64,000 nt of DNA from Polyangiaceae bacterium (GTDB lineage: Bacteria; Myxococcota_A; Polyangia; Polyangiales; Polyangiaceae): assembly GCA_025936115.1 (NCBI GenBank), contig JAICTZ010000034.1, positions 1-64,000 of the forward strand. Reading direction: 5' to 3'. Each line of letters starts with the position of its first letter. Position 1 is the stretch's first letter. Positions 1-8,576 of this stretch are shown in pieces. Made by a program: the position numbers and the translations under genes. A model generated the notes under the pieces. It was not told the DNA's origin, did not search any database, and saw only the letters and a program-made list of their open reading frames with translations.

Positions 1-911
1 GCACGACTTCAACGGGCGGCACGACTTCAACGGGCGGCACGACCTCGACGGGCGGCACGACCTCGACGGGCGGCACGACCTCGACGGGCGGCACGACCTC
101 GACGGGCGGCACCGGCGGAAGCAGCGCGGGCACGACCGGAAGCGGCGGGATGGGCCAGGCGGGGACGGGTACCGGCGGTTCCGGGATGATGGGCGGCGGC
201 GGCCGAGTCGGAAGCGGCGGCATGGGCATGGGCGGAAGAGCCGCTGGTGGCGCAGGCGGCTCCGGCGGCATGACACAGAGCAGCGGCGGCTCGGGCGCCG
301 GCACCTGCGTGAAGGGCCAGACGAAGGGCTCCGACGTCGTAATCATGGGCGAGTCGTTCTACGCAATCTCACCCCAGTACATCCAGAACCGGATCCAGGA
401 CGACGCGCGAAAGGCTGGCTCGCTCGGTGCGAGCGACACGTATCACAACGTGGCCGTCAGCGGGCAGAACATGAATTACATCGCGACCACGGAATGGACG
501 GCGGCCACGGCGAACGGCGCCAAGCCCCGTTGGGTGATCATGGACGGCGGCGGTATCGACTGCCTCACGGGCGGCGGGTCGGCGTGCTCCTCGTGTTCGA
601 GCACGTTCTCGACGCTGCTCGGCAAGATGGGCACCGCAGGCATCACGGATGTCATCTACACGCGCTACCCGGAACCGGGAAGCCCGCCAGGCTCGAACGC
701 TTCACTGAAGTCGTGCCTCGACGCCACGATGCCCATGATGCAGACCGTGTGTGAAGGCTCGAAATCACCCGCTTGCCACTGGGTGGATCTGAGGCCCGTG
801 TGGAAAGACGGCGACGTGCTGAGCGATGGCCTGCATCCGACGCAATCGGGTGGAGACCACGTCGGCGACCTGATCTGGCAGACGATGGTCAGCTTGTGCT
901 TTGCGCAGTAA
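1..911 (+). CDS. SGNH/GDSL-type esterase, N-terminus outside window
   Basis: The reading frame is open from base 3, so the start lies upstream. The visible part begins with six copies of a TTSTGG repeat, followed by a Gly/Ala-rich linker to about base 300 and a roughly 200-residue catalytic domain. The domain opens with VVIMGES near base 340, a GDS-like block whose Ser would be the nucleophile. It ends with SDGLHPT near base 825, the Asp-His block of SGNH hydrolases. Paired cysteines (CSSC, CLD, CEGS, CHW) suggest an extracytoplasmic protein. By analogy with the other linker proteins here it is probably a lipoprotein acting on acetylated or acylated polysaccharide. The fold call is good; the substrate is unknown. 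Confidence 0.7.
   Translation, partial: TTSTGGTTSTGGTTSTGGTTSTGGTTSTGGTTSTGGTGGSSAGTTGSGGMGQAGTGTGGSGMMGGGGRVGSGGMGMGGRAAGGAGGSGGMTQSSGGSGAGTCVKGQTKGSDVVIMGESFYAISPQYIQNRIQDDARKAGSLGASDTYHNVAVSGQNMNYIATTEWTAATANGAKPRWVIMDGGGIDCLTGGGSACSSCSSTFSTLLGKMGTAGITDVIYTRYPEPGSPPGSNASLKSCLDATMPMMQTVCEGSKSPACHWVDLRPVWKDGDVLSDGLHPTQSGGDHVGDLIWQTMVSLCFAQ
3..110 (+). repeat. 18-bp tandem repeat encoding TTSTGG, 6 copies
   Basis: Six head-to-tail 18-bp units, two of the form ACGACTTCAACGGGCGGC and then four of ACGACCTCGACGGGCGGC, all in frame. The array runs off the left edge, so the true copy number is larger. It codes for the surface linker of the esterase and is not a CRISPR array: there are no unique spacers. 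Confidence 0.95.
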
Positions 912-1041
912 ACGCGATCAATAGTGAGCGAGCAGGTGAGGACCTGGGGGATCTCCCGCCTGCTCGGCCGCTTCGGCAGGCGCAGCGTGGTCTTCCTCGG
1001 GCCATGCTAGGGTGGGGTTTGCTGCTTCAGGTGATGAATCC

Positions 1042-1509
1042 ATGAGGATTGCTTGTTCGGCCGTAACGATCACGCTTGCCATACTGGCACTCTCGGGCTG
1101 CGGAGGTAGCGGAGACGACGACTCCACACCTCCGCCCAAAGCACCGTTCGAGATCGACGGAGCATGGAGCTATTTGGGTCCGTCCGACCTTCCCCATAAG
1201 CTCGACATCACCGACACGTCGATGGTCTACACGGCGGACGGCGGTGACGCTTGGTCATCGCACTGGACCATCAAGTCGTACGACAACGCGCAGCACCACT
1301 TTCAAGTCGTCTTCGGTTCGGGCTCAGGCATGTACCTGCCGACTGGCGAGAGCATGAGCGGGACGTACGACCTGAACGGGACGACGCTGACCGTTCAGTT
1401 GGCGCAAGGGCTGACCTCTTACCCGCCGCTGCAGGCCCCCGGTACCTGCACCTCCGCGACCGACGGCATGCCCGTGCCTGAGTGCAGGCTGTACATCAAG
1501 CACTACTGA
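1042..1509 (+). CDS. small secreted lipoprotein of unknown function
   Basis: 155 residues from ATG 1042; a GTG ten codons upstream is possible but would lengthen the signal n-region. The signal peptide MRIACSAVTITLAILALSGC ends in a clear lipobox (L-S-G-C), then an acidic/proline stretch GGSGDDDSTPPP. The mature domain of about 120 residues is rich in beta-type sequence and carries two late cysteines (GTCTS, PECRLY), as in small lipocalin-like or META-like lipoproteins, but I recognise no family. It stands alone between the esterase and the convergent aromatic operon. Confidence 0.7.
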   Translation: MRIACSAVTITLAILALSGCGGSGDDDSTPPPKAPFEIDGAWSYLGPSDLPHKLDITDTSMVYTADGGDAWSSHWTIKSYDNAQHHFQVVFGSGSGMYLPTGESMSGTYDLNGTTLTVQLAQGLTSYPPLQAPGTCTSATDGMPVPECRLYIKHY

Positions 1510-1529
1510 ACGCGGCCCGGAGCAGGGCG

Positions 1530-3581
1530 TCAGCGAAGCAGCGCGTCCAACGCCAACACTCCGCGCGGGTAGACCCGCAACGGGTTGATCTCGAGCTCCG
1601 TCACCTCCGGGTGCCGCACGAGAAAGTTGCCGAGGCTGACGATGGCTTCGGCGAGCGCTCGGCGATCGAGCGCCGGACCGTTGCGAAAACCGGCGAGTAG
1701 CGCAGCGGCTCTGAGCTCGTCCAGCATGTCACTCGCCTCCGCCAAACTGACGGGAGCCAGGCGCGTCGCGGTGTCTCGCAACGCTTCGGCGAGTATCCCG
1801 CCGAGGCCCACCATCAGCGTGGGGCCGAAGCTCGCGTCGCGTTTGCCGCCGAGAATGAGCTCGAGGCCCGGCGGCGCCATTTCTTCGATCAAGTAGCGGC
1901 GCTCCGACGTGAGCGGAATCGCGTCGAGCTTGGCGAGCGCGCGAGCGAGTGCCTGCTCGTCGGCGATGTCGAGCTGCACGCCGCCGAGCTCCGTCTTGTG
2001 GCCGACTTCCTGCGCGAGGATCTTGGCGACCACCGGTTTCGTCAGCCGCGCGAGAGCTTCGCGCGCTTCGAGGTGCGAGCTGCACACGAGACGCCGCGGA
2101 CTAGGCACGCCGAGCGCCTCGAGTAGCTGCTTCACGGAGTGCTCGTCGTGCTCGCGCGGGAGGTGCACGTCGGCGTCCAGCGCCGGACGTGGATCGTCAC
2201 GCAGCAACCGAGCTTGCGAGGCGGCGTCCTCGGCGAGCACCAGCGCGGCTCGTGCGAGTTGCTCCGGCGATTCAGCGACGTACAGACCGCGGCGTCGCAG
2301 CTCCGCGATGGTTTCGTTCGTCTCCGCGCGCGGTCCCGCCGTGCCGAACAGCAGCGGCTTCGTGAGCCGGCTCGCGACGGCGGGCAACACCTCCTCGGGG
2401 CGGAGAGCGGCCGGCTCGTGCAGGGCGTACGCGCACACGGCGGAGATCTCGGGATCGTCGGCCAAGAGCGAAAGCACGCGTGGGAACGAGGGCCCCGGGC
2501 GGCCCGTGTCGACCGGGTTCTGCAGGTAGGTCGTGGGCGGAAGCTCTGCTCGAATGAGCTCGAGCGTACGCGGCGCGAGCGACGGCACCGACACGCCGTG
2601 CGACCTCAGCTGATCGAGCATCAGGAGTCCCGGCCCCGCCTGAGCGGTCATGATGCCGATCCCTGCTCGGAGCCTCGGCGGCAGGCGATGCTGCGACATC
2701 AGCGCGGCCGCGGCGACCAGCTCCTCGGTCGAAGAAACGACGACCGCGCCGGCCTGCCGCAACGCGCTCGTGCGCAGCGCATACGAACCGATCAGATTGC
2801 CGGTGTGGGACTGCGCGAACTCGCCCACGTCCGACTTGCCCACGGTCAGCACGACGACGGGCTTCGTCCGGGTCACGCGCCGTAGCGTCTCGTACAAGCG
2901 GCGGCCCTCGACGACGCCCTCGAGGTGCAAAGCGATGGATTTCGTAGCGGGCCGAGTGGCCACGAACTCGAGCACGTCGGCGGCGTCGACGTTCATGGCG
3001 TTGCCGAGGCCGACGGCCATCGAAACGCCGGAGCCGACCTTCTCCAAGAGAAAGCTCACCGTCAAATTGATGCCGGCACTTTGAGCCACGACGGCGACCG
3101 AGCCCGACGGGATACGGTCGGCCGCGGGCAGGAAGCTAGCCGTGAGGGACACTTCCTTGTTCACGAAACCCGCAGTGTTCGGCCCGAGCACGCGAAAGCC
3201 CGACTGGTCGCAGAGCGCGTGGAGCTCCGCCTGAAGCGCGATGCCTGCCGGGCCGCTCTCGGCAAAGCCCCCGCCCAAAATCAATCCGCCGCCGCAGCCG
3301 CAGTCGACGGCTTCGCGCACTGCTTCGACACAAGCGGAGGCGGGCACGGCGAGCAACACGAGATCCACGGGACGACCGAGCGCGCGCAATGACGGGAACG
3401 CACGGCGACCCGCAATTTCGCCGCCGCGCGGATTCACGGGGAATACGTCGCCGCCGAAGCTTGCGAGCGCGAGCACGGCTTGATGGCCCGCCTTGTCCGC
3501 TGAGCTCGACGCTCCGACCACCGCGACCGAGGTGGGCGCGAAGAGGCGTTCCAAGGGCGTGCGCGAGGCCACGGCGCTCAT
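1530..3581 (-). CDS. ADP-forming acyl-CoA synthetase (acetate-CoA ligase, NDP-forming family)
   Basis: 683 residues in the single-chain alpha-beta arrangement: CoA-binding Rossmann domain (about 10-140), succinyl-CoA-ligase-like domains (150-450) with the conserved SHTG whose His is the phospho-acceptor in this family, and an ATP-grasp domain (480-683) containing VVAKILAQEVGHKTELGGVQ. The family interconverts acyl-CoA + ADP + Pi with acid + CoA + ATP. It overlaps the upstream hydratase/dehydrogenase gene by ATGA, so the two are translationally coupled, and it is last in the aromatic operon. A role releasing an aromatic acid such as gentisate from its CoA thioester while making ATP is inference. 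Activation of a substrate or by-product acid is the alternative. Confidence 0.85.
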   Translation of the reverse strand: MSAVASRTPLERLFAPTSVAVVGASSSADKAGHQAVLALASFGGDVFPVNPRGGEIAGRRAFPSLRALGRPVDLVLLAVPASACVEAVREAVDCGCGGGLILGGGFAESGPAGIALQAELHALCDQSGFRVLGPNTAGFVNKEVSLTASFLPAADRIPSGSVAVVAQSAGINLTVSFLLEKVGSGVSMAVGLGNAMNVDAADVLEFVATRPATKSIALHLEGVVEGRRLYETLRRVTRTKPVVVLTVGKSDVGEFAQSHTGNLIGSYALRTSALRQAGAVVVSSTEELVAAAALMSQHRLPPRLRAGIGIMTAQAGPGLLMLDQLRSHGVSVPSLAPRTLELIRAELPPTTYLQNPVDTGRPGPSFPRVLSLLADDPEISAVCAYALHEPAALRPEEVLPAVASRLTKPLLFGTAGPRAETNETIAELRRRGLYVAESPEQLARAALVLAEDAASQARLLRDDPRPALDADVHLPREHDEHSVKQLLEALGVPSPRRLVCSSHLEAREALARLTKPVVAKILAQEVGHKTELGGVQLDIADEQALARALAKLDAIPLTSERRYLIEEMAPPGLELILGGKRDASFGPTLMVGLGGILAEALRDTATRLAPVSLAEASDMLDELRAAALLAGFRNGPALDRRALAEAIVSLGNFLVRHPEVTELEINPLRVYPRGVLALDALLR

Positions 3582-5581
3582 GCGGCCGCCGGCGCGCTCG
3601 GAGCCGCGCCGTAGAAGCCTTTGCCTTCTTGGATCAAGCGTTCGATGAGCGGGGCCGGCGCCCAGTACTCCGCGCCGAGTCGCGCCTGCAAGGCGACGAG
3701 CGTGCGCTGGACGTGGGGCAGCCCGAGCTCGTCGGCGTAAAACAGCGGACCGCCTCGATAAATCGGGAAGCCGTAGCCGTGGATCCAGATCATGTCGACG
3801 TCGAGCGCGCGCGCGACGACGCCTTCCGCCAACACATTCGCGCCTTCGTTGATGATCGCATACAGACAGCGCTCGAGAATTTCCGCGTCCGTCACGCTTC
3901 GCCGCGTGATGCCGCGCGCCGCTGAGTGATTCACGACGAGCTCTTCGATCGCCGGATCGGGCGCCTGCTCACCGCCCGCGCCGTAACGGTGAAAGCCGGC
4001 CTGCGTCTGACGGCCGAGCCGACCGAGGGCATAGACCTTTTCGAGCAGATCGCACGAGCGCTCGCGTGCGGTCATCCGCCCGTAGTTCTGTTGACGGTAC
4101 TGCCAGACGCTCTCGAGGCCCGCGGCGTCGATCGCGGCAAAGGGCCCGAGCGGAAACCCGAAATCACGGACCACGCGATCCACCTGGGCGGGCAAGGCGC
4201 CCTCTTCCAGCAGAAAAAAAGCCTCGCGCAGCTCTTGGGCGAGCATGCGGTCGGCAGCAAGCCCAGGGTGCGCGATGACGGGCACACTGATTTTACCGAG
4301 CACCTTGCCGACTTTGAGGGCGCTCGCCCAGACGTCGGGCGTCGTCCGGCGCGCCCTTGCGATTTCCAGGAGCTTCACGGCGTGCACGGGCGTCCCGAAG
4401 TGCATGCCGACCACGTCGCCCGCTCGCGCCGTGCCTTCGGCGATGCGATCGATGTCGAGTGACGAAGTGGTCGTCGCCAGCATGGCGCCCGGCTTGCACA
4501 CCTTGTCGAGCATCGCGAAGACCTCGCGCTTGAGGCCCAAGTCGTCCCCGACGGCCTCGACGATCAGATCCGCGTTCTTTGTTTCCTCGCTCGCGAGTCC
4601 ACGCTCGCGCGACGGGTCGATCACGGTCACGGCAATCCGCGCGTCGGCGAAGCACGTCGCGATCCCCGTGCCCAGACTACCCACGCCGATCACGGCCACG
4701 CTCCTCACCTCCCTGAGCGGGGCGCTGTCGGACGGACCCGGCAGCCGCGAGACCTCGCGCTCGGCAAAGAAGACGTGACGCTGCGCCCTCGACTGTGCGG
4801 ACGCGACGAGCTCGCGGAAGAGCGCCCGTTCGAGCTCGATGCCCTGCTCGAACGGCAGCTCGACGGCGCCGCGAATCGCTTGCAAGCAGCGGAGCGGAGC
4901 GATGAAGCCGCGCTGCTGTTCGCTGATCCGCGCTTCCCACTGCTCGAACAGCCCTGGCTCTTCGAGCTTGGCCGTCAGCTCGCTCGCTCGGCGCAGAGGA
5001 GTGCGGTCTCGCAGCAGGCCCTCGGCGAACTCGAGCGCCGCGGGCCTCACCTCTCCCTGGATCACGGCGTCGATGAGGCCCCACTCGCGCGCCTGCGTCG
5101 CCGTGATCGGCGCCCCGCCGACGACGAGCTCGAGCGCCCGGCGCACGCCGACGAGCCGGGGCAATCGCTGGGTCCCGCCGCCACCCGGCAAGATCCCGAG
5201 GTTTACTTCGGGAAAGCCGAGTTTGGCGTTGCCCGTGGCGAGTCGAAAGTGACAACCGAGCGCGAGCTCGAGCCCGCCGCCGAGCGCCGTGCCGTGCATG
5301 GCGACGACCACCGGCTTTTCGGCCGCGGCGATGAACTCGATGACGTCGGGCACGTCGGGCCGCCGGGGCTCCTTACCGAGCTCGCCGATGTCCGCGCCCG
5401 CGATGAACGTGCGTCCCTCGCAGTAGATGACGATCACCGCGATCTCCGGATCGCCGAGCGCCTGCGCGAACGCTCGCTCGAGCTCCGCGCGCAGCGGGTG
5501 CGCGAGCGCGTTCACGGGCGGGCTATTCAGCGCGAGCAAGCCCACGTTGCCTTCTTTCGTGACCGTAACTAGCTGTGCCAT
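3578..5581 (-). CDS. enoyl-CoA hydratase/3-hydroxyacyl-CoA dehydrogenase fusion (FadB/FadJ-like)
   Basis: 667 residues. The N-terminal crotonase domain (1-190) has the oxyanion-hole sequence GTALGGGLELALG and the catalytic-Glu segment FPEVNLGILPGGGGTQR. An NAD-binding 3-hydroxyacyl-CoA dehydrogenase domain starts near residue 290 (AVIGVGSLGTG) and has ADLIVEAV and GMHFGTPVHAVKLLE, where HF-SPV is usual. A second helical half completes the protein. The stretch between the Rossmann beta2 (VIDPSRERG) and ADLIVEAV is about 50 residues shorter than in FadB, and the GFIGNRM-like motif reads PGLAADRML, so dehydrogenase activity may be altered. In this operon it would hydrate and oxidise a cinnamoyl-CoA-type intermediate. 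Confidence 0.85.
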   Translation of the reverse strand: MAQLVTVTKEGNVGLLALNSPPVNALAHPLRAELERAFAQALGDPEIAVIVIYCEGRTFIAGADIGELGKEPRRPDVPDVIEFIAAAEKPVVVAMHGTALGGGLELALGCHFRLATGNAKLGFPEVNLGILPGGGGTQRLPRLVGVRRALELVVGGAPITATQAREWGLIDAVIQGEVRPAALEFAEGLLRDRTPLRRASELTAKLEEPGLFEQWEARISEQQRGFIAPLRCLQAIRGAVELPFEQGIELERALFRELVASAQSRAQRHVFFAEREVSRLPGPSDSAPLREVRSVAVIGVGSLGTGIATCFADARIAVTVIDPSRERGLASEETKNADLIVEAVGDDLGLKREVFAMLDKVCKPGAMLATTTSSLDIDRIAEGTARAGDVVGMHFGTPVHAVKLLEIARARRTTPDVWASALKVGKVLGKISVPVIAHPGLAADRMLAQELREAFFLLEEGALPAQVDRVVRDFGFPLGPFAAIDAAGLESVWQYRQQNYGRMTARERSCDLLEKVYALGRLGRQTQAGFHRYGAGGEQAPDPAIEELVVNHSAARGITRRSVTDAEILERCLYAIINEGANVLAEGVVARALDVDMIWIHGYGFPIYRGGPLFYADELGLPHVQRTLVALQARLGAEYWAPAPLIERLIQEGKGFYGAAPSAPAAA

Positions 5582-5613
5582 GTCGCTCCTCTACTCACGG
5601 CTGAAGCCGGATT

Positions 5614-6258
5614 TCACTCGCTGTCCGGCTGCCGTTCGGGCAGCGCTGCGCTGAATGCGGGCAGCGCGAGACAGTTCTTTTCGATTTCGACGAGCCTCGG
5701 ATAAGCGGAGAGATCGCAGTCGAAGCGACGTGCGTTGAAGAGCTGGGGGATCAGGCAGCAATCGGCCAGCGTCGGCGTCTCCCCGTGGCAAAAGCTGCCC
5801 GAGTGCGCGCTATTGGCGATTTCCGCCTCGAGCGTCTCGAGGCCCAAGGCGGTCCAATGCCGATACCAGGCGAGCTTTGCCTCGGCGCTCGCCCCGAGCG
5901 TCCCGGTCACGTAGTTCAGAACCCGCAGATTGTTGAGCGGATGCATCTCGCACGCGACGACGAGGCAGAGCGCTCGCACCCGCGCGCGCTCCTCGCTCAC
6001 GCGCGGCAGGAGCGGCGGCGAGGGCTCGAGCTCCTCGAGATATTCCAAGATGGCGAGCGATTGCGTGAAGCGGCGACCCTCGTGTTCCAGGACCGGCACG
6101 AGCGCCTGCGGATTCAATGCTCGATACTCGGGCGTAAACTGCTCGCCTCCGTGACGGCTCAAGTGCACCGCGCGGTATGCGTAGGGGAGGCCCTTGAGGT
6201 TCAGCGCGATGCGCACGCGGAAGGACGCCGAGCTACGAAAGTAGTTGTAGAGAATCAT
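5614..6258 (-). CDS. maleylpyruvate isomerase (zeta-class GST, MaiA/NagL-like)
   Basis: 214 residues, the usual length. The thioredoxin-like GST domain begins MILYNYFRSSASFRVRIALN, containing the SSxSxRVRIAL active-site motif of zeta GSTs that bind glutathione and isomerise maleylpyruvate or maleylacetoacetate. The NPQALVPVLEHEGRRFTQSLAILEYL segment is the glutathione gamma-Glu site. Because gentisate dioxygenase and a fumarylpyruvate-type hydrolase are in the same operon, maleylpyruvate to fumarylpyruvate is the likely reaction. No homogentisate dioxygenase is present, which argues against tyrosine catabolism. Confidence 0.85.
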   Translation of the reverse strand: MILYNYFRSSASFRVRIALNLKGLPYAYRAVHLSRHGGEQFTPEYRALNPQALVPVLEHEGRRFTQSLAILEYLEELEPSPPLLPRVSEERARVRALCLVVACEMHPLNNLRVLNYVTGTLGASAEAKLAWYRHWTALGLETLEAEIANSAHSGSFCHGETPTLADCCLIPQLFNARRFDCDLSAYPRLVEIEKNCLALPAFSAALPERQPDSE

Positions 6259-6295
6259 GCAAGTCCTGGGGAACGCGGGCGCGTGAGAGCGCGCC

Positions 6296-6985
6296 TCAAA
6301 CCGCGATCTGGAGTGAGATTTCGCCGACGCCGCTGACCGCTCCGTCCACGCGATCGCCGCGCACGAGCGGACCCACGCCCGCGGGCGTGCCCGTGTAGAT
6401 CAGATCTCCGGATTTGAGCGCGAACAGTTTGGACAGATGGACGATGATGTCGGGCACCGGCCAGATGAGCTGCTCGAGCTCGGCGCTTTGGCGCGTCTCG
6501 CCGTTCACCTTGAGCCAGATGCTGCCCTTCGAGGGGTGACCGACTTCGCCGGCGCGGCGGATCGCGCTGATCGGCGCGGACTCGTCGAAGGCTTTGCCCG
6601 CGTCCCACGGCCGGCCGCTGCTCCGGGCTGCGAGCTGGAGATCGCGCCGCGTCAGATCGATGCCGACGGCATAGCCGTAGACGTGCTCGAGCGCCGCCTC
6701 GCGCGAGACGTTGGCGCCGTCCCGGCCGATGGCGACGACGAGCTCGATCTCGTGGTGGAAATTCTCGGTCGCGAGCGGATAGCGGATGGTCGCGCCGCTC
6801 GGCACGACGGCGTCCGCCGGCTTCTCGAAGAAGAACGGCGCTTCCCGCTCGGGCTCGATTCCCATCTCGCGGGCGTGCTCGGCGTAATTGCGTCCGACGC
6901 AGTAAATGCGATGCACCGGAAAGTGCACGTCGCTGCCAAGGACGGCGACGCTCGCGACATTGGAGGGCGGAAAGGCATATTTCAT
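6296..6985 (-). CDS. fumarylpyruvate hydrolase (FAH family)
   Basis: 229 residues, typical of short FAH-fold hydrolases. It shows IYCVGRNYAEHAREMG, the metal and substrate loop FFFEKPADAVVPSG, the metal-binding HHEIELVVAIG (His-x-Glu-x-Glu) and LIYTGTPAGVGPL near the C-terminus. Hydrolysis of fumarylpyruvate to fumarate and pyruvate would finish the gentisate pathway. It is followed at 37 bp by the isomerase gene. Confidence 0.85.
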   Translation of the reverse strand: MKYAFPPSNVASVAVLGSDVHFPVHRIYCVGRNYAEHAREMGIEPEREAPFFFEKPADAVVPSGATIRYPLATENFHHEIELVVAIGRDGANVSREAALEHVYGYAVGIDLTRRDLQLAARSSGRPWDAGKAFDESAPISAIRRAGEVGHPSKGSIWLKVNGETRQSAELEQLIWPVPDIIVHLSKLFALKSGDLIYTGTPAGVGPLVRGDRVDGAVSGVGEISLQIAV

Positions 6986-7015
6986 TCGGCAGGATCCTCG
7001 TCGTTCGGCTGATGC

Positions 7016-7516
7016 TCAAAAGAGGCGATAACGGCCGTCCAAGATGCCGAGCGGCCAACGGCCGGCGGCGAACAGCGCTTGCTTCGAGCGAAACGGATGA
7101 GCGCTCGCTTCGCCTGCGAGCCCGGCGAGCTCGCCGAGGTAGAGCGCCTCGTTCGCGGCCCCCCACGCCGCCGCGAACAGGCCGGCATCGTTGCAGTCGA
7201 GCCGAACCACTGCGGTGTCGGCCGGGTCGTTCGCGGCGCTACTCCGCTCGAGCGTCTCCGAGAGCAGTCGTAACACGTCGGACTCGCCGCGGGCCGCCAC
7301 GGCCTTGGCGTAGACGCGCTGCTTTTCGAGCTGCTCCGCGTCCCACCAGCGTCTGTCCCAAGCGGCGTCCGTGATCACGGAGCGCGCGTCGTCCCAGGTC
7401 CGCACCTGCTCGACGCGCGTCACGTCTTCGATGCCGAGGCCGTGCAGGTACTCGCGGACCTGGCGGCATTCGTCGTCCGAAAGCGGTCGCCCGAGCATGC
7501 CGAACCAAGCCGTCAC
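7016..7516 (-). CDS. uncharacterised protein in the gentisate operon
   Basis: 166 residues from a GTG that overlaps the stop of gentisate dioxygenase (GTGA, bases 7513-7516). This start gives exact coupling, whereas the frame extends upstream only as a shadow of the dioxygenase gene. The protein is mostly helical, with WDDARSVITDAAWDRRWWDAEQLEKQ in the middle, LGELAGLAGEASAHPF later, and the ending PLGILDGRYRLF. No signal peptide, membrane segment, cofactor or metal motif is recognisable. Conserved position between the dioxygenase and hydrolase suggests a cytoplasmic accessory role, for example an assembly factor or a small ring-cleavage pathway enzyme, but I do not recognise the family. Confidence 0.65.
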   Translation of the reverse strand: MTAWFGMLGRPLSDDECRQVREYLHGLGIEDVTRVEQVRTWDDARSVITDAAWDRRWWDAEQLEKQRVYAKAVAARGESDVLRLLSETLERSSAANDPADTAVVRLDCNDAGLFAAAWGAANEALYLGELAGLAGEASAHPFRSKQALFAAGRWPLGILDGRYRLF

Positions 7517-8556
7517 GGCTCGCGCTCCTCGCGAAAGAGACCGAAGAATTTTTGAGCGGGGCGATCCGAAAAGCTGAACAGCACCGATTCCTCGCCGGCC
7601 TCGTGCGCGACTCGGCACCAGGCGGGGACGACGAAGACGTCCTTCGGTCCCCACTCGAAGACGCTGTCGCCGACGCGGCTCTGGCCGTGACCCTCCACGA
7701 CGCAGAAGACCGTGCCGTCCGTCGAACGCTGGCCCCGGCCACGAAAACCGCGTGGCAAGAGCTGCACGAAGGCGCCGATGGTCGGCATCGGGTACCCGCC
7801 GGTCGCGGGATTCGTGTACTGAAGCTTGACGCCGTGGCAGGCGTCGACGGGGCCCTGGCGCCGCAAACGCTCGAGTGCCTCGCGCGTGGAGCCGTACGGA
7901 TACGAAAGCAGCGGAGTCGTCGGCGAGCGCGGCGCGTACTCGAAGGGCAATAGATTCTTGCCGTAGCGTGCGAGCGCGTCATCCTCCGCCTTGGTGACGG
8001 GTTGAGACTCCTCCCCGTAGCGCTCGGAAAAACCCGCGTCGAAAAAGGCGACCAACGGGATATCGAGGCCGTCGAGCCAAATCACGGGCTCCTCGCCCGG
8101 ATTGCCGTGATCGTGAAATGTCCACGAGGGCGTCACGATGAAATCGCCCGGGTGCATCGTCGTGCGTTCGCCGTCGACGGCCGTGTAAGCACCCGTGCCT
8201 TCGAGCACGAAGCGCAGCGCCGATTGCGTGTGACGGTGACTCGGGGCGACCTCCCCGGGCAGGATCAACTGCAGGCCGGCGTAGAGCGGGCGCGTGATCG
8301 AGGAGCTCCCGCGCAGGCCCGGATTTTCGAGCACGAGCACGCGGCGTTCCGCTTCGCGCGCCGTGATCAAGCGGGCCGCGTCCATCAAGAATGGCCGTAC
8401 CTTCGAGTACGGCCAGTGCGCCGGAAGCGACGGCGAGTCGGGCTGCTTCGGAACGAGCGAGCCCAGCACCTCCCAGAGGGGCGTCAAATGATCGCGCTCG
8501 ATACGCCGATAGAACTCGGCGCGCTCGGCGGACACGGACGTTGGGTTCGAAACCAT
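7513..8556 (-). CDS. gentisate 1,2-dioxygenase
   Basis: 347 residues, a bicupin of the usual gentisate dioxygenase length. The first cupin has PSHRHTQSALRFVLEG (His107 and His109 as Fe ligands) and HPGDFIVTPSWTFHDHGN (His148/His150). The second, degenerate cupin lies at about 260-340 (TVFCVVEGHGQSRVGDSVFEWGPKDVFVVP). It opens gentisate to maleylpyruvate with Fe(II) and O2. It lies between the diiron protein gene and the coupled unknown gene, followed by the hydrolase and isomerase, so the lower gentisate pathway is complete. Confidence 0.93.
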   Translation of the reverse strand: MVSNPTSVSAERAEFYRRIERDHLTPLWEVLGSLVPKQPDSPSLPAHWPYSKVRPFLMDAARLITAREAERRVLVLENPGLRGSSSITRPLYAGLQLILPGEVAPSHRHTQSALRFVLEGTGAYTAVDGERTTMHPGDFIVTPSWTFHDHGNPGEEPVIWLDGLDIPLVAFFDAGFSERYGEESQPVTKAEDDALARYGKNLLPFEYAPRSPTTPLLSYPYGSTREALERLRRQGPVDACHGVKLQYTNPATGGYPMPTIGAFVQLLPRGFRGRGQRSTDGTVFCVVEGHGQSRVGDSVFEWGPKDVFVVPAWCRVAHEAGEESVLFSFSDRPAQKFFGLFREEREP

Positions 8557-8576
8557 GGCGGCTCCGCGAGCCGGTG

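Noticed and set aside
3..110. CRISPR-like direct repeats
   Set aside because: Units are contiguous and in frame with no spacers; they code for the linker.
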